A stretch of DNA of 63,884 nucleotides from an uncultured Clostridia bacterium (GTDB taxonomy: Bacteria; Bacillota; Clostridia; Christensenellales; UBA1242): positions 1 to 63,884 of the forward strand of contig CALWKE010000004.1 in NCBI GenBank assembly GCA_944381185.1, in the 5' to 3' direction. The position numbers and the translations under genes are program-made. This document shows, one piece after another, positions 48,082-59,305 of this stretch. Positions within the stretch are counted from its first letter, which is position 1. Every line of letters starts with the position of its first letter. The notes below the pieces were generated by a model that was not told where the DNA came from, made no database searches, and saw only the letters and a program-made list of their open reading frames with translations.

Positions 48082-49539
48082 TTGGCACTTTGTTCATATT
48101 CAAGCAAGATGGTGATGGACAGTTACACCTCAATAGACAACACTTTTTTAAACGAATTTTTACCTTCTGCCACTGGCGAAGATGTTAAAGTTTATCTTTA
48201 TGGCTTGGGGCTTTGCGTTAACCCAAACAGCGAAGATAATAATCTTGACACCATTTGCAAGGTTTTGGGGCTGACTGAAGATCAGGTTTTAAAATCGTTT
48301 TCATATTGGCAAGACATGGGGCTTGTTCAAATTGTGTCTGCCGATCCACTTGAAATAAGATACCTTCCCGTCAGGGCACATTCGGGCGGTGCAAAAATCA
48401 GAAACAAAGAAAAGTATTCTGACTTTAACAAACAGATGCAAGAAGTTATCTCTGGAAGAATGATAACCCCTGTTGAGTTTAATGAATATTACACACTTAT
48501 CGAAACCTATCACTTTGAGCCCGAAGCGGTGGTTTTGATTGCAAAATATTGCACAACTGTTAAGTCGAATTCTGTCGGCTACCCTTACATTTTGGCAGTT
48601 GCCCGTGACTTTGAGCGTCAGGGGTTAAAAACACTTGAAACCGTTGAACAAAAGTTTATTGAGCAAGAACAGTCAAGCAAAGAAATTAAGCAGGTTTTAA
48701 CCACCTTGGGCATTAAAAGAGAAGCCGATATTGACGAACGAAATCTATATTTAAAATGGACCAACGGAATGGGCTTTACGCAAGGTGTTATTGTTCAGGT
48801 TGCAAAATCGCTCAAAAAGCGAGGTGGCTTTGCTAAACTTGATGAAACCCTTTCAAAATATTACGAACAAAACCTTTTGTCACTTGAAGAAATTGAAAAT
48901 TATAGCACTCAAAAAGAAATGATGTTTGAAATTGCAAAAAATGTCTGCAAAAATTTGGGGCTATACTATCAAAATCTTGAAAATGTTGTGTCAATCTATG
49001 TTTCTGATTGGGTCAACAAAGGCTATGATGAAAACACCTTGACCGAAATTTCTATGTTTTGCTTTAAACAGAACATAAGAACCCTTGATGCAATGGCACA
49101 AGTTGTTCAAAAATTCTATAAACTTGGGCTAATTTCAATGCCCGCAATCACGCAATATTTCAATGGTGTTTTTGAAGATAATGAAAAGATTAAAGAAATT
49201 TTAGACAAACTGGGGCTTGTTAGAATTGTAACCAACGCCGACCGTGATTTTTACAAGACTTGGACAAACGATTGGGGCTTTAACCATGATGCAATAATTG
49301 CCGTTGCAAGTGAAATTAAGGGAAAATCTAATTCATTTGCCTACATGAACAAAGTTTTAAGTGGACTTTATCAAAATGGAATTTTTGACGAAGAAAAAAT
49401 TGCTAATTATTTAGAAAACAACTCTATGTTTAAAAAATCAAATTCTTCATCAAAATCTAGCCTTGACTATGAACAGAGAACCTACACAAACGAAGAACTC
49501 TCTGCCGTGTTTGACTCACTTGACGATGTTGAAGTGTAA
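48082..49539 (+). CDS. DnaD-domain replication protein
   Basis: The 485-aa protein resembles the Bacillota DnaD/DnaB primosome proteins. An N-terminal winged-helix-like region (residues about 20-100) is followed by several DnaD-type helical modules. Landmarks are EYYTLIETYHFEPEAVVLIA near 140, WTNGMGFTQGVIVQVA near 230, and the related WTNDWGFNHDAIIAVAS near 395. The repeated YxxW motif typical of the family appears as YLKWTNGMGF and YKTWTNDWGF. The start is a TTG after AGGGGGTGCAGGG; a later ATG is possible. It lies upstream of the DnaI-like loader, which supports a replication role. Confidence 0.88.
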   Translation: MALCSYSSKMVMDSYTSIDNTFLNEFLPSATGEDVKVYLYGLGLCVNPNSEDNNLDTICKVLGLTEDQVLKSFSYWQDMGLVQIVSADPLEIRYLPVRAHSGGAKIRNKEKYSDFNKQMQEVISGRMITPVEFNEYYTLIETYHFEPEAVVLIAKYCTTVKSNSVGYPYILAVARDFERQGLKTLETVEQKFIEQEQSSKEIKQVLTTLGIKREADIDERNLYLKWTNGMGFTQGVIVQVAKSLKKRGGFAKLDETLSKYYEQNLLSLEEIENYSTQKEMMFEIAKNVCKNLGLYYQNLENVVSIYVSDWVNKGYDENTLTEISMFCFKQNIRTLDAMAQVVQKFYKLGLISMPAITQYFNGVFEDNEKIKEILDKLGLVRIVTNADRDFYKTWTNDWGFNHDAIIAVASEIKGKSNSFAYMNKVLSGLYQNGIFDEEKIANYLENNSMFKKSNSSSKSSLDYEQRTYTNEELSAVFDSLDDVEV

Positions 49540-49544
49540 AAACT

Positions 49545-49780
49545 CGTGTCATTCTGAGTGGAGCGATAGCGAAATCGAAGAATCCCATAATCGAAGATGT
49601 GCAACCATAAACAGTGAACACAAAATAATTTTTAAAGTGTGCAGGGGTATGCAGAACTAGAACGCCGTCGCGTTATCGGAATAGACCCATTCGACTCCGT
49701 TTCACTCCGCTCAGGGCGACACGCTTATTAAGTGTCATTTCTCTAGCGTAGCGTTAGCGAAGTCGAAGAATCCCATGAGT
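49545..49780. repeat. GC-richer dispersed repeat, copy 3 (inverted orientation)
   Basis: The gap between the DnaD and DnaI-like genes has TGTCATTCTGAGTGGAGCGA near 49548 and GCGTTAGCGAAGTCGAAGAA near 49750. These are the reverse complements of modules in copies 1 and 2. A third module, CTCCGTTTCACTCCGCTCAG, lies between. No gene is present. Confidence 0.75.
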
Positions 49781-49845
49781 AGAAACGAGCAATTATACAA
49801 AATAAACATAAAATTTAAATATCAAAATTTTTAAAGGGAACAAAA

Positions 49846-50799
49846 ATGAACATTAGTGAAATCACAAACAAACTGGTTAGCGAATATGCAAACAGACGAA
49901 TTCAAGAAGACGCAAGGGCAAGCTGGGCACAAGCAAAGGCAAATTCTTCACCCGAATTTGTTAAACTCAACAGGCTTGAAAAAGAACTGATTTTTGATCT
50001 TGGAAAACTTGAAGCCGAAAACAAGCCAACAAAAAAACTTAAAACCGAACTTGAAAAGGTTAAAACCCAAAAAGCACAGGTGCTTGAAGGTTTGGGGCTT
50101 GTTGAAGCCGACTTAAAACCAAAATACACCTGCCCTGTTTGCAAAGACACGGGCTATATTGGCACGGTTATGTGCAGTTGCTTAAAAAATAAAATAAATA
50201 AAGAGATAATTATTGAAAGTGGCTTTTCACCAGCGAGCGATGTTTCTTTTGATAACTTTAATTGTGATTTTGAAAACAAAACCCAATCAAAAGAACTTGA
50301 AAAACTTAAAAAGTTTTTACTTGAATGGTGCAACAAATATCCAAACACAAAATCAAAACTTGTGACACTTGTTGGCAAAACTGGTGTGGGCAAAACCTTT
50401 TCAATAAAATGCACGGCTAATGAACTTGTTAAAAAGGGGCTTTCTGTCTGCTTTGTTTCAGCCTTTGAAATGAATAATCTGTTTTTAAAATATCATTCAA
50501 CCTTTACCTTAAACAAAGGCACAATCCTTGCCCCACTAACAAAAGCCGATGTGCTTTTTGTTGACGACCTTGGCACTGAACCTGTTATTAACAATGTTAC
50601 TTCAAACTATCTGTATTTAGTTTTAACCGAGCGTGAACGCTTTAATAAATCAACCTTTATAACCACAAACCTAAACTTAAATCAACTTAAAGAACGCTAT
50701 GGCGAACGCATCACATCAAGGCTTTCAAGTAAAGAAAGCTCAAAAATGATACTGCTTTCAGGTGATGACTTGAGAATAAAAAATCACAAAAATGGCTAA
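49846..50799 (+). CDS. DnaI/DnaC-like helicase loader ATPase
   Basis: The 317-aa protein has an N-terminal helical region and a zinc-binding CPVCKDTG...CSC near residues 99-113. An AAA+ domain follows, with Walker A LVGKTGVGKTF near 178, Walker B DVLFVDDLG near 234 and a sensor-type TTNLNLNQL near 275. This order is that of DnaI, which loads the replicative helicase. AAAGGG precedes the ATG. DnaI proteins work with DnaD and DnaB, and a DnaD gene is next to it. Confidence 0.9.
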   Translation: MNISEITNKLVSEYANRRIQEDARASWAQAKANSSPEFVKLNRLEKELIFDLGKLEAENKPTKKLKTELEKVKTQKAQVLEGLGLVEADLKPKYTCPVCKDTGYIGTVMCSCLKNKINKEIIIESGFSPASDVSFDNFNCDFENKTQSKELEKLKKFLLEWCNKYPNTKSKLVTLVGKTGVGKTFSIKCTANELVKKGLSVCFVSAFEMNNLFLKYHSTFTLNKGTILAPLTKADVLFVDDLGTEPVINNVTSNYLYLVLTERERFNKSTFITTNLNLNQLKERYGERITSRLSSKESSKMILLSGDDLRIKNHKNG

Positions 50800-50846
50800 T
50801 ATTTATCAAAATATAACCTAAAATATTCAAAAACTATTCAATTTTA

Positions 50847-50875
50847 TTGACTTTAACCCTAAAAAGTGGTTTAAT
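50847..50875 (+). promoter_or_regulatory. Promoter of the 50934 gene
   Basis: TTGACT, a 17 nt spacer and TTTAAT, 58 nt before the start codon. Confidence 0.55.
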
Positions 50876-50933
50876 TTAACTAACTATAGGGCAAAATTTC
50901 AATAAATATCAACAATAAGGAGAAAATTTTAGT

Positions 50934-52325
50934 ATGAATATTAATATTTATGGTATGAATTTAAACACCATGACAAGTTCAGCACTCACCACTTATGGTG
51001 TTCAATTAAAAAAGCGTATAACTGAACTTCAAAGCAGACAAGCAAATAAAATTATTTCAAAAGAAGAAAAGAAAGAACTTGACGCATCAGCAAGAATTCT
51101 TGATGTTGTTGCTTCTCAAAACAAAAGGCTCATCACTATTGATGCAAAGTTAAAAAAGAACGGAATCAATCTTGGAAGCATTAAAAATCTCACATTAACT
51201 TCTATGACACAAAATGGTATCTATGCTATTGACCAAAAATTATCAAAACCAGCAAAGCTAGAGCCTGAAGAAATATCAAATCTTGAAAAACTAAGAAGAT
51301 ATTTAACAACAAGCAGCAAATCTGGTGCACTTGCTCAACGCGGTGCAACTGGAATTGTTGCATTTAACGCTGTTGAAGATGCACTTAAAGTTACTGGAAC
51401 AGGTCTTGCTGTTGGTGCAGCTTATCAAGTTGTTGCAAGTGCAGCAGAGGCAATTGGAAACATTCCAGTTGGCAATGAACTTGTTGGTGAAATTGTTAAA
51501 GATTGGATTAAAGTTAATATGCCATGGCTTGGTTCAGCCGTTGGACTTGCCATTGCTGGTGGTGCATGTCTTTTTATTGCTAAAAAGATGAAAGAACACA
51601 AAATGGCTAAAAATATGGGTTATGTAGGTGCACAAGAAGCTCAACTTGAAGCTGAAGAAAAAATGATTAAAGAACAAAACGAAAATGTTGAGAAAAATAA
51701 AAATATTACGCTTGATTCTCTTGCCGCTCGTGCTGAAACTGACCCACAATATTTGGAAACATTAAAATCAACTCTTGGCGGAAAAGATGTCGATAAAATT
51801 ATTGCTGAAGGTCCAAGTTCAAAAAAAGTAACCGCTACTGAATATAACGCTGCAAGAATTATTAAAAAAGTTCAAGCAAGAGCCGCTCAACAAACAGATG
51901 TTAAAGAAGCTAGAACAAATGTTTCTGGACAATTAGATAATCAAATTAAACAAACTGAAAGCGAAATGTCTAATTTAACAACTAAAATTACTGAAAACAA
52001 CGCTAGAAAAGATGAACTTAATCGTTTAAAAAATGATTTAAAATCTAAAAATTGGATTCCATCTGAAGCTAAAATTAGTGAAACTCCTGACGCTGCAACT
52101 AAAGCTGTTTTAACATTACTTGGTTACGATATTTCTCAACCTGATACCTATAAAGATATGACTCATGCTAATCTTAAAACTCAAATTGATAATAAAATTA
52201 ACGAACTTAAGACTCAAATAGAAGAAATAATAAAAGAAAATAATGCTAAAGATAGAGAATTGCGAAAAAAACAAAATCATTTAAAAAATTTACAAGCTCA
52301 AAAATCAGCTATGGGAATGGAATAA
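50934..52325 (+). CDS. Coiled-coil membrane protein, 463 aa
   Basis: I do not recognise this protein. Residues about 20-130 are a charged coiled coil. A Gly/Ala-rich hydrophobic stretch lies near 138-175, and a clear membrane helix near 196-214 (WLGSAVGLAIAGGACLFIA). A second long coiled coil fills 230-460. It ends in AMGME. AAGGAG precedes the ATG. The small 52354 gene follows 28 nt later. The Gly/Ala-rich helices resemble membrane-inserting segments, but no toxin family is recognisable. Confidence 0.75.
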   Translation: MNINIYGMNLNTMTSSALTTYGVQLKKRITELQSRQANKIISKEEKKELDASARILDVVASQNKRLITIDAKLKKNGINLGSIKNLTLTSMTQNGIYAIDQKLSKPAKLEPEEISNLEKLRRYLTTSSKSGALAQRGATGIVAFNAVEDALKVTGTGLAVGAAYQVVASAAEAIGNIPVGNELVGEIVKDWIKVNMPWLGSAVGLAIAGGACLFIAKKMKEHKMAKNMGYVGAQEAQLEAEEKMIKEQNENVEKNKNITLDSLAARAETDPQYLETLKSTLGGKDVDKIIAEGPSSKKVTATEYNAARIIKKVQARAAQQTDVKEARTNVSGQLDNQIKQTESEMSNLTTKITENNARKDELNRLKNDLKSKNWIPSEAKISETPDAATKAVLTLLGYDISQPDTYKDMTHANLKTQIDNKINELKTQIEEIIKENNAKDRELRKKQNHLKNLQAQKSAMGME

Positions 52326-52353
52326 AATTTAATATTAAAATAGGGTGTATGAT

Positions 52354-52809
52354 ATGAAAATTAAGAATTTAGATTCATTTGTTGAAGAAGAAGTTGATAA
52401 GTTTGAAAATTTAAGCGAAGACGAACAAATTGTTAAGCAGGCTGAATATATTGGCAAATTAATTGAAATGTTGCCAGATCCTAATAATGAAGAAGAATTT
52501 GATGAATTTGTAAGACTCTACAAAAATCCACCAATAACTGGAAACACTGATGAAGAAAGAGCCTTAAGTTTTCTTGAGCTCGCAAAAACAAATCCAAAAT
52601 TCTTTTCACAATGCATTGCACTATCTTCCCTATCTTCAGATTTAAGTTCTTTGGAAGAAATTGCAAAAGAAAATTCAAACAATGTTCCAAAACAAGCATC
52701 AGTTTCTTCAATCTCAAAAGAAGAATTGCAAAAAATTAAAGATGAAGACAAACAAAGCGAAATACAAAAAGAAAGAGATATTCTTGCAAGCATTCCTGTT
52801 GATGAATAA
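52354..52809 (+). CDS. Small acidic protein, 151 aa, partner of the 50934 gene
   Basis: It is an acidic, helical, soluble protein. The segment ALSFLELAKTNPKFFSQCIAL near residues 70-92 resembles AIEKLNEISVNNTEFFIQIM in the 60388 gene (both split or shortened here), including the shared FF and following ALxxL spacing. That suggests distant paralogs. The ATG at 52354 has AGGG 8 nt upstream; a GTG three codons earlier is too close. It ends at a terminator. Confidence 0.72.
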   Translation: MKIKNLDSFVEEEVDKFENLSEDEQIVKQAEYIGKLIEMLPDPNNEEEFDEFVRLYKNPPITGNTDEERALSFLELAKTNPKFFSQCIALSSLSSDLSSLEEIAKENSNNVPKQASVSSISKEELQKIKDEDKQSEIQKERDILASIPVDE

Positions 52810-52821
52810 TATTGATTATAA

Positions 52822-52850
52822 AAACTAGGCGTTGTGCCTAGTTTTTTCTT
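52822..52850 (+). terminator. Terminator after the 52354 gene
   Basis: AAACTAGGC and GCCTAGTTT arms with a GTTGT loop, then T. Confidence 0.88.
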
Positions 52851-52911
52851 GTCAATTTTTTTACTAGGAAACAATCTTAACAAAACTACGCAAAGCATTA
52901 AAACATATATT

Positions 52912-52943
52912 ATAAAAAACACCACAGGGTTGTGGTGTTTTTT
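52912..52943 (-). terminator. gyrBA operon terminator
   Basis: AAACACCACA and TGTGGTGTTT arms with a GGGT loop; A and T runs on both sides make it bidirectional. Confidence 0.82.
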
Positions 52944-52995
52944 TATGTGTTTTAATGTGTTTTTTGTGTATTTTTTAATAATTTTTCATTAGTTT

Positions 52996-55527
52996 TTATT
53001 CTTCGCCAGCGTCGGTGATTGGCTCGTCTATAACAATTGGCTCTTCATCGGTTTCGCCAGTAATATCTTCAGCAACGGTGTCGGCAATTTCAATACATGA
53101 AACCTTTGTGCCTTCGTGAAGTCGCATAACCTTAACGCCAATGGTGTCACGAGTGATTTTTGAAATATTTGATGCACTGGTTCGAATTATTATGCCATTA
53201 TCTGCAATAATCATGACATCTTCGCCATCAACAACTTGTTTTAAACCAACAAGTTTGCCCGTTTTTTCATTGAAGATGCCCGCCTTTATGCCCTTTCCGT
53301 TTCTGTTTTGAACCTTAAATTCTGAAAGGTCGGTGCGTTTGCCATAGCCATTTTCACTGATTGTTAAAATGTCGTAGCCATCTTTGCAGACAATCATATC
53401 AACAACACGGTCGCCTTCACGAACGTCCATAGCCTTAACACCCATAGTGTCACGGCCAAGTGGCTTGACATCTTTTTCACTAAACCTTATGCACTTGCCT
53501 TCATAAGTTGCTACCATAATGGTGTCTTTGCCAGTGGTGTAGTTAACGCCAATAAGTTCATCGCCATCAGAAAGTGCGATTGCAATTTTGCCTGTTTTTC
53601 TGATATTTTCAAACTCACTGGTTCGAGTCTTTTTGATAAGTCCACCCTTTGTTGCCATAATTAAGAAACCTTCAAAGTCCTTAATTTTTGGAAGCACGGC
53701 TTGAACAATTTCGCCCTTTTCAAGACTTAAAAGGTTAACCAAGTTTCTGCCCCTTGCCGTCTTTTGTTCTTCAGGAATTTCATAGCCCTTTAAGGTGTAA
53801 ACCTTACCAAAATTGGTAAAGAACATAAGTGTGTCATGAGTTGAACAAATGAACATATTTTCAACAAAGTCCTCTTCTTTTGGCTTGTGAGTTGTTGTTC
53901 CCATTCCGCCACGATGTTGCTGTTTATATTCGCTGACTGGCAATCTTTTAACATAGCCAAAATGTGTCATAGAAATAACAACATCTTCCTTTTCAATAAG
54001 GTCTTCAATGTTTATGTCTTTTGACGCATTATAGTCAATTTCAGTTTTACGCTCATCGCCATAAATGCCCTTAATTTCTTCAAGTTCTTTAACAATAATT
54101 TGTTTAATTTTCTCTTCGCTTGCAAGAATGCCACGAAGTTCAGTGATAAGGTTTCGAAGATCAGCAAGTTCGTTATTGAGTTTTTCAACTTCCAAACTTG
54201 TGAGCCTTTGAAGTCGCATATCAAGAATTGCACCCGCCTGAACGGCTGAAAGCATGAATGAGTTTTGAAGATTGTTTGAAGCCTCTTCCCTATCTTTTGA
54301 AGCCTTGATAATTTTGATAACTTCATCAATATTTGCTAGGGCAACAACCAAACCTTCAACAATGTGAGCCCTTTCTTCTGCCTTTGCTAAATCAAATTTT
54401 GTTCTTCTATAAATAACATCTTTTTGGTGTGCAATATAGCAATCAAGAATTTGCTTTATGTTCAAAACTTTTGGATAGCCGTCAACAAGTGCCAAAAAGT
54501 TTATGCCGTAACTGCATTGAAGTTGTGTGCGTTTGAAAAGTGTGTTCAAAACAACCTGTGCATTGAAGTCTTTTTTAACGTCAAACACAATTCGCATGCC
54601 GTGCCTATCAGACTCTTCACGAATATCTGAAATGCCATCAATTCTTTTATTTTTAACCATATCAGCAATCTGCTTGATCATTTCAGACTTGTTAACCTGA
54701 TATGGAATTTCAGTTACAACAATTTTGCTCTTGCCGTCAGCACTCTCTTCAATCTCGGTTTTTGACCTGATTACCACACCGCCCTTACCTGTGAGGTATG
54801 CCTGCTTCAAAGCTTCAGTGCCCATGATAACACCACCTGTTGGATAGTCTGGTGCTGGCAAGATTTGCATAATCTCTTCAATGGTCATGTCTGGGTTGTT
54901 AATCTCTGCAACAACAGCTTCAACAACTTCGCCAAGGTTGTGTGGTGGAATGTTTGTTGCCATGCCAACGGCAATGCCGTCTGAACCATTGACCAAAAGG
55001 TTTGGAAACCTTGCAGGAAGCACATCTGGTTGCTTGAGCGAAGCATCAAAGTTTGGCGAAAAATCAACAGTTTCTTTATCAATATCACGAAGCATTTCAC
55101 CCGCAAGTTTGCTGAGCCTTGCCTCGGTATATCTGTAGGCTGCTGGTGGGTCGCCATCAACCGAACCAAAGTTTCCGTGACCTTCAACAAGTGGATACCT
55201 TATTGCAAAGTCCTGTGCAAGCCTAACAAGTGCACCATAAACCGAACTGTCGCCATGTGGGTGATATTTACCAAGCACATCACCAACAATACGTGCACAT
55301 TTTTTGTGTGGCTTATCTGAAGTGATACCCGACTCGTTCATTGAATACAAAATTCGTCTGTGCACTGGCTTTAAACCATCTCGAACATCAGGAATGGCTC
55401 TTGAAACATTAACTGCCATTGCATAGGCAATGAAACTCTTTTTCATTTCATCGTTGATTTCAACAGGATAAACCGTTGTGTTATCAACAAGTTGTTCATG
55501 TTCTAAACTAAAATCTCTCTTCTTCAT
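52996..55527 (-). CDS. gyrA: DNA gyrase subunit A
   Basis: GyrA (843 aa) cuts and rejoins DNA for negative supercoiling. The catalytic Tyr is Y133 in [11 protein letters not shown]. The quinolone-determining segment reads [14 protein letters not shown]: Ser at the E. coli S83 position but Gly at the D87 position, where most Bacillota have Asp or Glu. The C-terminal domain has beta-pinwheel repeats and the GyrA box QQHRGGMGT near residue 530; the tail is acidic. I chose the ATG at 55527, with AGGAGAG upstream. It lies 10 nt after gyrB. Confidence 0.98.
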   Translation of the reverse strand: MKKRDFSLEHEQLVDNTTVYPVEINDEMKKSFIAYAMAVNVSRAIPDVRDGLKPVHRRILYSMNESGITSDKPHKKCARIVGDVLGKYHPHGDSSVYGALVRLAQDFAIRYPLVEGHGNFGSVDGDPPAAYRYTEARLSKLAGEMLRDIDKETVDFSPNFDASLKQPDVLPARFPNLLVNGSDGIAVGMATNIPPHNLGEVVEAVVAEINNPDMTIEEIMQILPAPDYPTGGVIMGTEALKQAYLTGKGGVVIRSKTEIEESADGKSKIVVTEIPYQVNKSEMIKQIADMVKNKRIDGISDIREESDRHGMRIVFDVKKDFNAQVVLNTLFKRTQLQCSYGINFLALVDGYPKVLNIKQILDCYIAHQKDVIYRRTKFDLAKAEERAHIVEGLVVALANIDEVIKIIKASKDREEASNNLQNSFMLSAVQAGAILDMRLQRLTSLEVEKLNNELADLRNLITELRGILASEEKIKQIIVKELEEIKGIYGDERKTEIDYNASKDINIEDLIEKEDVVISMTHFGYVKRLPVSEYKQQHRGGMGTTTHKPKEEDFVENMFICSTHDTLMFFTNFGKVYTLKGYEIPEEQKTARGRNLVNLLSLEKGEIVQAVLPKIKDFEGFLIMATKGGLIKKTRTSEFENIRKTGKIAIALSDGDELIGVNYTTGKDTIMVATYEGKCIRFSEKDVKPLGRDTMGVKAMDVREGDRVVDMIVCKDGYDILTISENGYGKRTDLSEFKVQNRNGKGIKAGIFNEKTGKLVGLKQVVDGEDVMIIADNGIIIRTSASNISKITRDTIGVKVMRLHEGTKVSCIEIADTVAEDITGETDEEPIVIDEPITDAGEE

Positions 55528-55537
55528 TGCTACTCTC

Positions 55538-57469
<1,932 letters not shown>

Positions 57470-57489
57470 TTAATTTTTAACACATAATT

Positions 57490-57518
57490 ATTATAACAAA
57501 TTAAACCTATAAAACCAA
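57490..57518 (-). promoter_or_regulatory. gyrBA promoter
   Basis: The minus strand has TTGGTT (57513-57518), a 17 nt spacer and TATAAT (57490-57495), 36 nt before the gyrB start. Confidence 0.7.
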
Positions 57519-57628
57519 ACGAATTTTACCCATATATTAATTATATTTATTATAATAATATATACTTATAGCAATTTTAACTAGCACTGCCAAAATTAGT
57601 GCTATTTTGACAAATAAAACTCCTTTAG

Positions 57629-57657
57629 TTGACTTATTTTTTTATTTTTTTTAAACT
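57629..57657 (+). promoter_or_regulatory. Promoter of the 57681 gene
   Basis: TTGACT, a 17 nt spacer and TAAACT, 24 nt before the start codon. A hairpin with TAGCACT / AGTGCTA arms (57582-57604) lies between it and the gyrB promoter. Confidence 0.55.
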
Positions 57658-57680
57658 TAAATCAGTTAAGGAGAAATTTT

Positions 57681-58769
57681 ATGGAAAATCAAAATAATCA
57701 AGTGTCTTTAGAAAGTATTGAAAATTTGTCATACTCAAACTTTAATAATGTTTACAAAGAACTTTCTAAACACAATTACAAAGAAGGATATCAAAAAAGA
57801 CTGCTCGCTCAAGCAATTAAAAAAACAGCACAAAGAGAGGGATTTTCTTCTGAAGAAGCCCTTGAACTAGCAAATGATGTTACAGATATTGATATTGATG
57901 TTAACAAGCATAATGCAAAAATATCTTCTCGAAAAACTTCTCTCTTTTCAAAACTCAATAGAAAGTATAAAAAAGAAGTTAAAGAAGAAAAGCAAGAAGA
58001 CCAACAAGAAAATGTTCAAAAAGAAAGTAAAAATGTTAAGCCTTTTCAAGTAAGGTTTTTTGGAAAATGGCTTGCGATTGTGGGAAAACTTCCAAGAGAA
58101 CAGGCTCTTGCAACAATTAAAACAGAGATAACAAACCAAGCATTCGCACAAGGACTGACCCTTGAAGACCTAAACAAAGAAGTTACAACCTTAAAATGTG
58201 TTTATAAAAACTTTTCAAAAACAAGACCAATTCAACCTGCAAGAAAACTTATTGAAGTTTTAACTCAAGAAATTTATGTTTCTGCAATGGTTGCTACAAT
58301 TAAAAAAGATAAACACAGCCTTAACCAAATGCTTGATGATATGGATAAAGACAATGTTAACAGGCTTGATAAAGGCACACTTGCACTTCTTCTTCACGAC
58401 TCAACAAAAGAGGAAGCAGAAGAAATTGCAAATCACCCAGCCATACAAAAAAGGTTTAGTGAAGATGAACTTGAAGATATTTTAGAACAAAAACAAGCAA
58501 AAACTTCATTTTTTGACGATGAACTTCAAGAAGAATTTAAGCCAGACGAAGAAATCAATGATTTCGTTGAACATCCTGAAACTGAAATCGACACTTCAAA
58601 TAATGAAACAAAAGTTACTCATAACGAAGAAAATTCTAAAAAGGCAGAGTATGCAGACATGCTAGGAATTGATAAAGGCAGTGACTACTTTAAAAGCCTT
58701 TCGCTTGAAGATATGCAACAGATGTTAAATCAATTTGCAATGACTCCACATCAAGACAACAAAAATTAA
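57681..58769 (+). CDS. Hypothetical protein, 362 aa
   Basis: I do not recognise this protein. It is soluble and charged. The N-terminal 110 residues end in a Lys/Glu/Gln-rich coil. Residues about 115-200 look like a small folded helical domain with a basic patch (FQVRFFGKWLAIVGKLPRE). An acidic, low-complexity tail follows. AAGGAG precedes the ATG. It is the first of four same-strand genes (57681-60762) next to gyrB that look specific to the lineage. Confidence 0.75.
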   Translation: MENQNNQVSLESIENLSYSNFNNVYKELSKHNYKEGYQKRLLAQAIKKTAQREGFSSEEALELANDVTDIDIDVNKHNAKISSRKTSLFSKLNRKYKKEVKEEKQEDQQENVQKESKNVKPFQVRFFGKWLAIVGKLPREQALATIKTEITNQAFAQGLTLEDLNKEVTTLKCVYKNFSKTRPIQPARKLIEVLTQEIYVSAMVATIKKDKHSLNQMLDDMDKDNVNRLDKGTLALLLHDSTKEEAEEIANHPAIQKRFSEDELEDILEQKQAKTSFFDDELQEEFKPDEEINDFVEHPETEIDTSNNETKVTHNEENSKKAEYADMLGIDKGSDYFKSLSLEDMQQMLNQFAMTPHQDNKN

Positions 58770-58776
58770 TTCAATA

Positions 58777-58805
58777 TTGACAGTGACAATTTGTTGTGTT
58801 AAAAT
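58777..58805 (+). promoter_or_regulatory. Promoter of the 58835 gene
   Basis: TTGACA, a 17 nt spacer and TAAAAT, 30 nt before the start codon. Confidence 0.7.
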
Positions 58806-58834
58806 TGCTTTATTGAATTTTAGGAGCAATTTTT

Positions 58835-59206
58835 ATGAAAAAAATTAATTTAGTTGATGCAAAAAATGAATATTTGACTTCTCTTGATAACTACACAGCA
58901 AAGTCTAAAAAATTGAGCGAAACATCTGCAAAACTTGAGGCTATTGAATTTCAGTATGACCATGCAATGAATGATTTTATTAACGGCAAATCATCAAATA
59001 TCCGTGATATTCATGAATTGTTTGAACTATATGATGAAATAATTCCTCAATACGATGAAGTTCTTGAACAATTAAAAATAGATAAAAGTTATGTTAAAAT
59101 TGCATTTATTCGTTTTAAAAAAGCAAAAAAATTATATGAAAAATTAAAGAAAAGAGAAGATAAAAAAGCAAAAAAACAAAACGCCGACCAACAGATGGGA
59201 GAATAG
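58835..59206 (+). CDS. Coiled-coil protein, 123 aa, ending QMGE
   Basis: It is a charged helical protein with coiled-coil segments near residues 10-40 and 65-115. The Lys-rich C-terminal region (RFKKAKKLYEKLKKRED) is followed by the tail QQMGE. No membrane segment is present. TAGGAG precedes the ATG. I do not recognise a family. The tail is shared with the next gene. Confidence 0.72.
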   Translation: MKKINLVDAKNEYLTSLDNYTAKSKKLSETSAKLEAIEFQYDHAMNDFINGKSSNIRDIHELFELYDEIIPQYDEVLEQLKIDKSYVKIAFIRFKKAKKLYEKLKKREDKKAKKQNADQQMGE

Positions 59207-59210
59207 AATA

Positions 59211-59237
59211 ACCACCAACATTTTGGTGGTTTTTTAT
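59211..59237 (+). terminator. Terminator after the 58835 gene
   Basis: ACCACCAA and TTGGTGGT arms with a CATT loop, then T5. Confidence 0.88.
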
Positions 59238-59247
59238 TTGTTTAAAT

Positions 59248-59276
59248 TTGATATATCGGCTTTTTTATGATATACT
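59248..59276 (+). promoter_or_regulatory. Promoter of the 59306-60762 gene pair
   Basis: TTGATA, a 17 nt spacer and TATACT, 30 nt before the start codon. Confidence 0.65.
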
Positions 59277-59305
59277 TATTCATAATTAGAAGTGTGAGGT
59301 TTATT

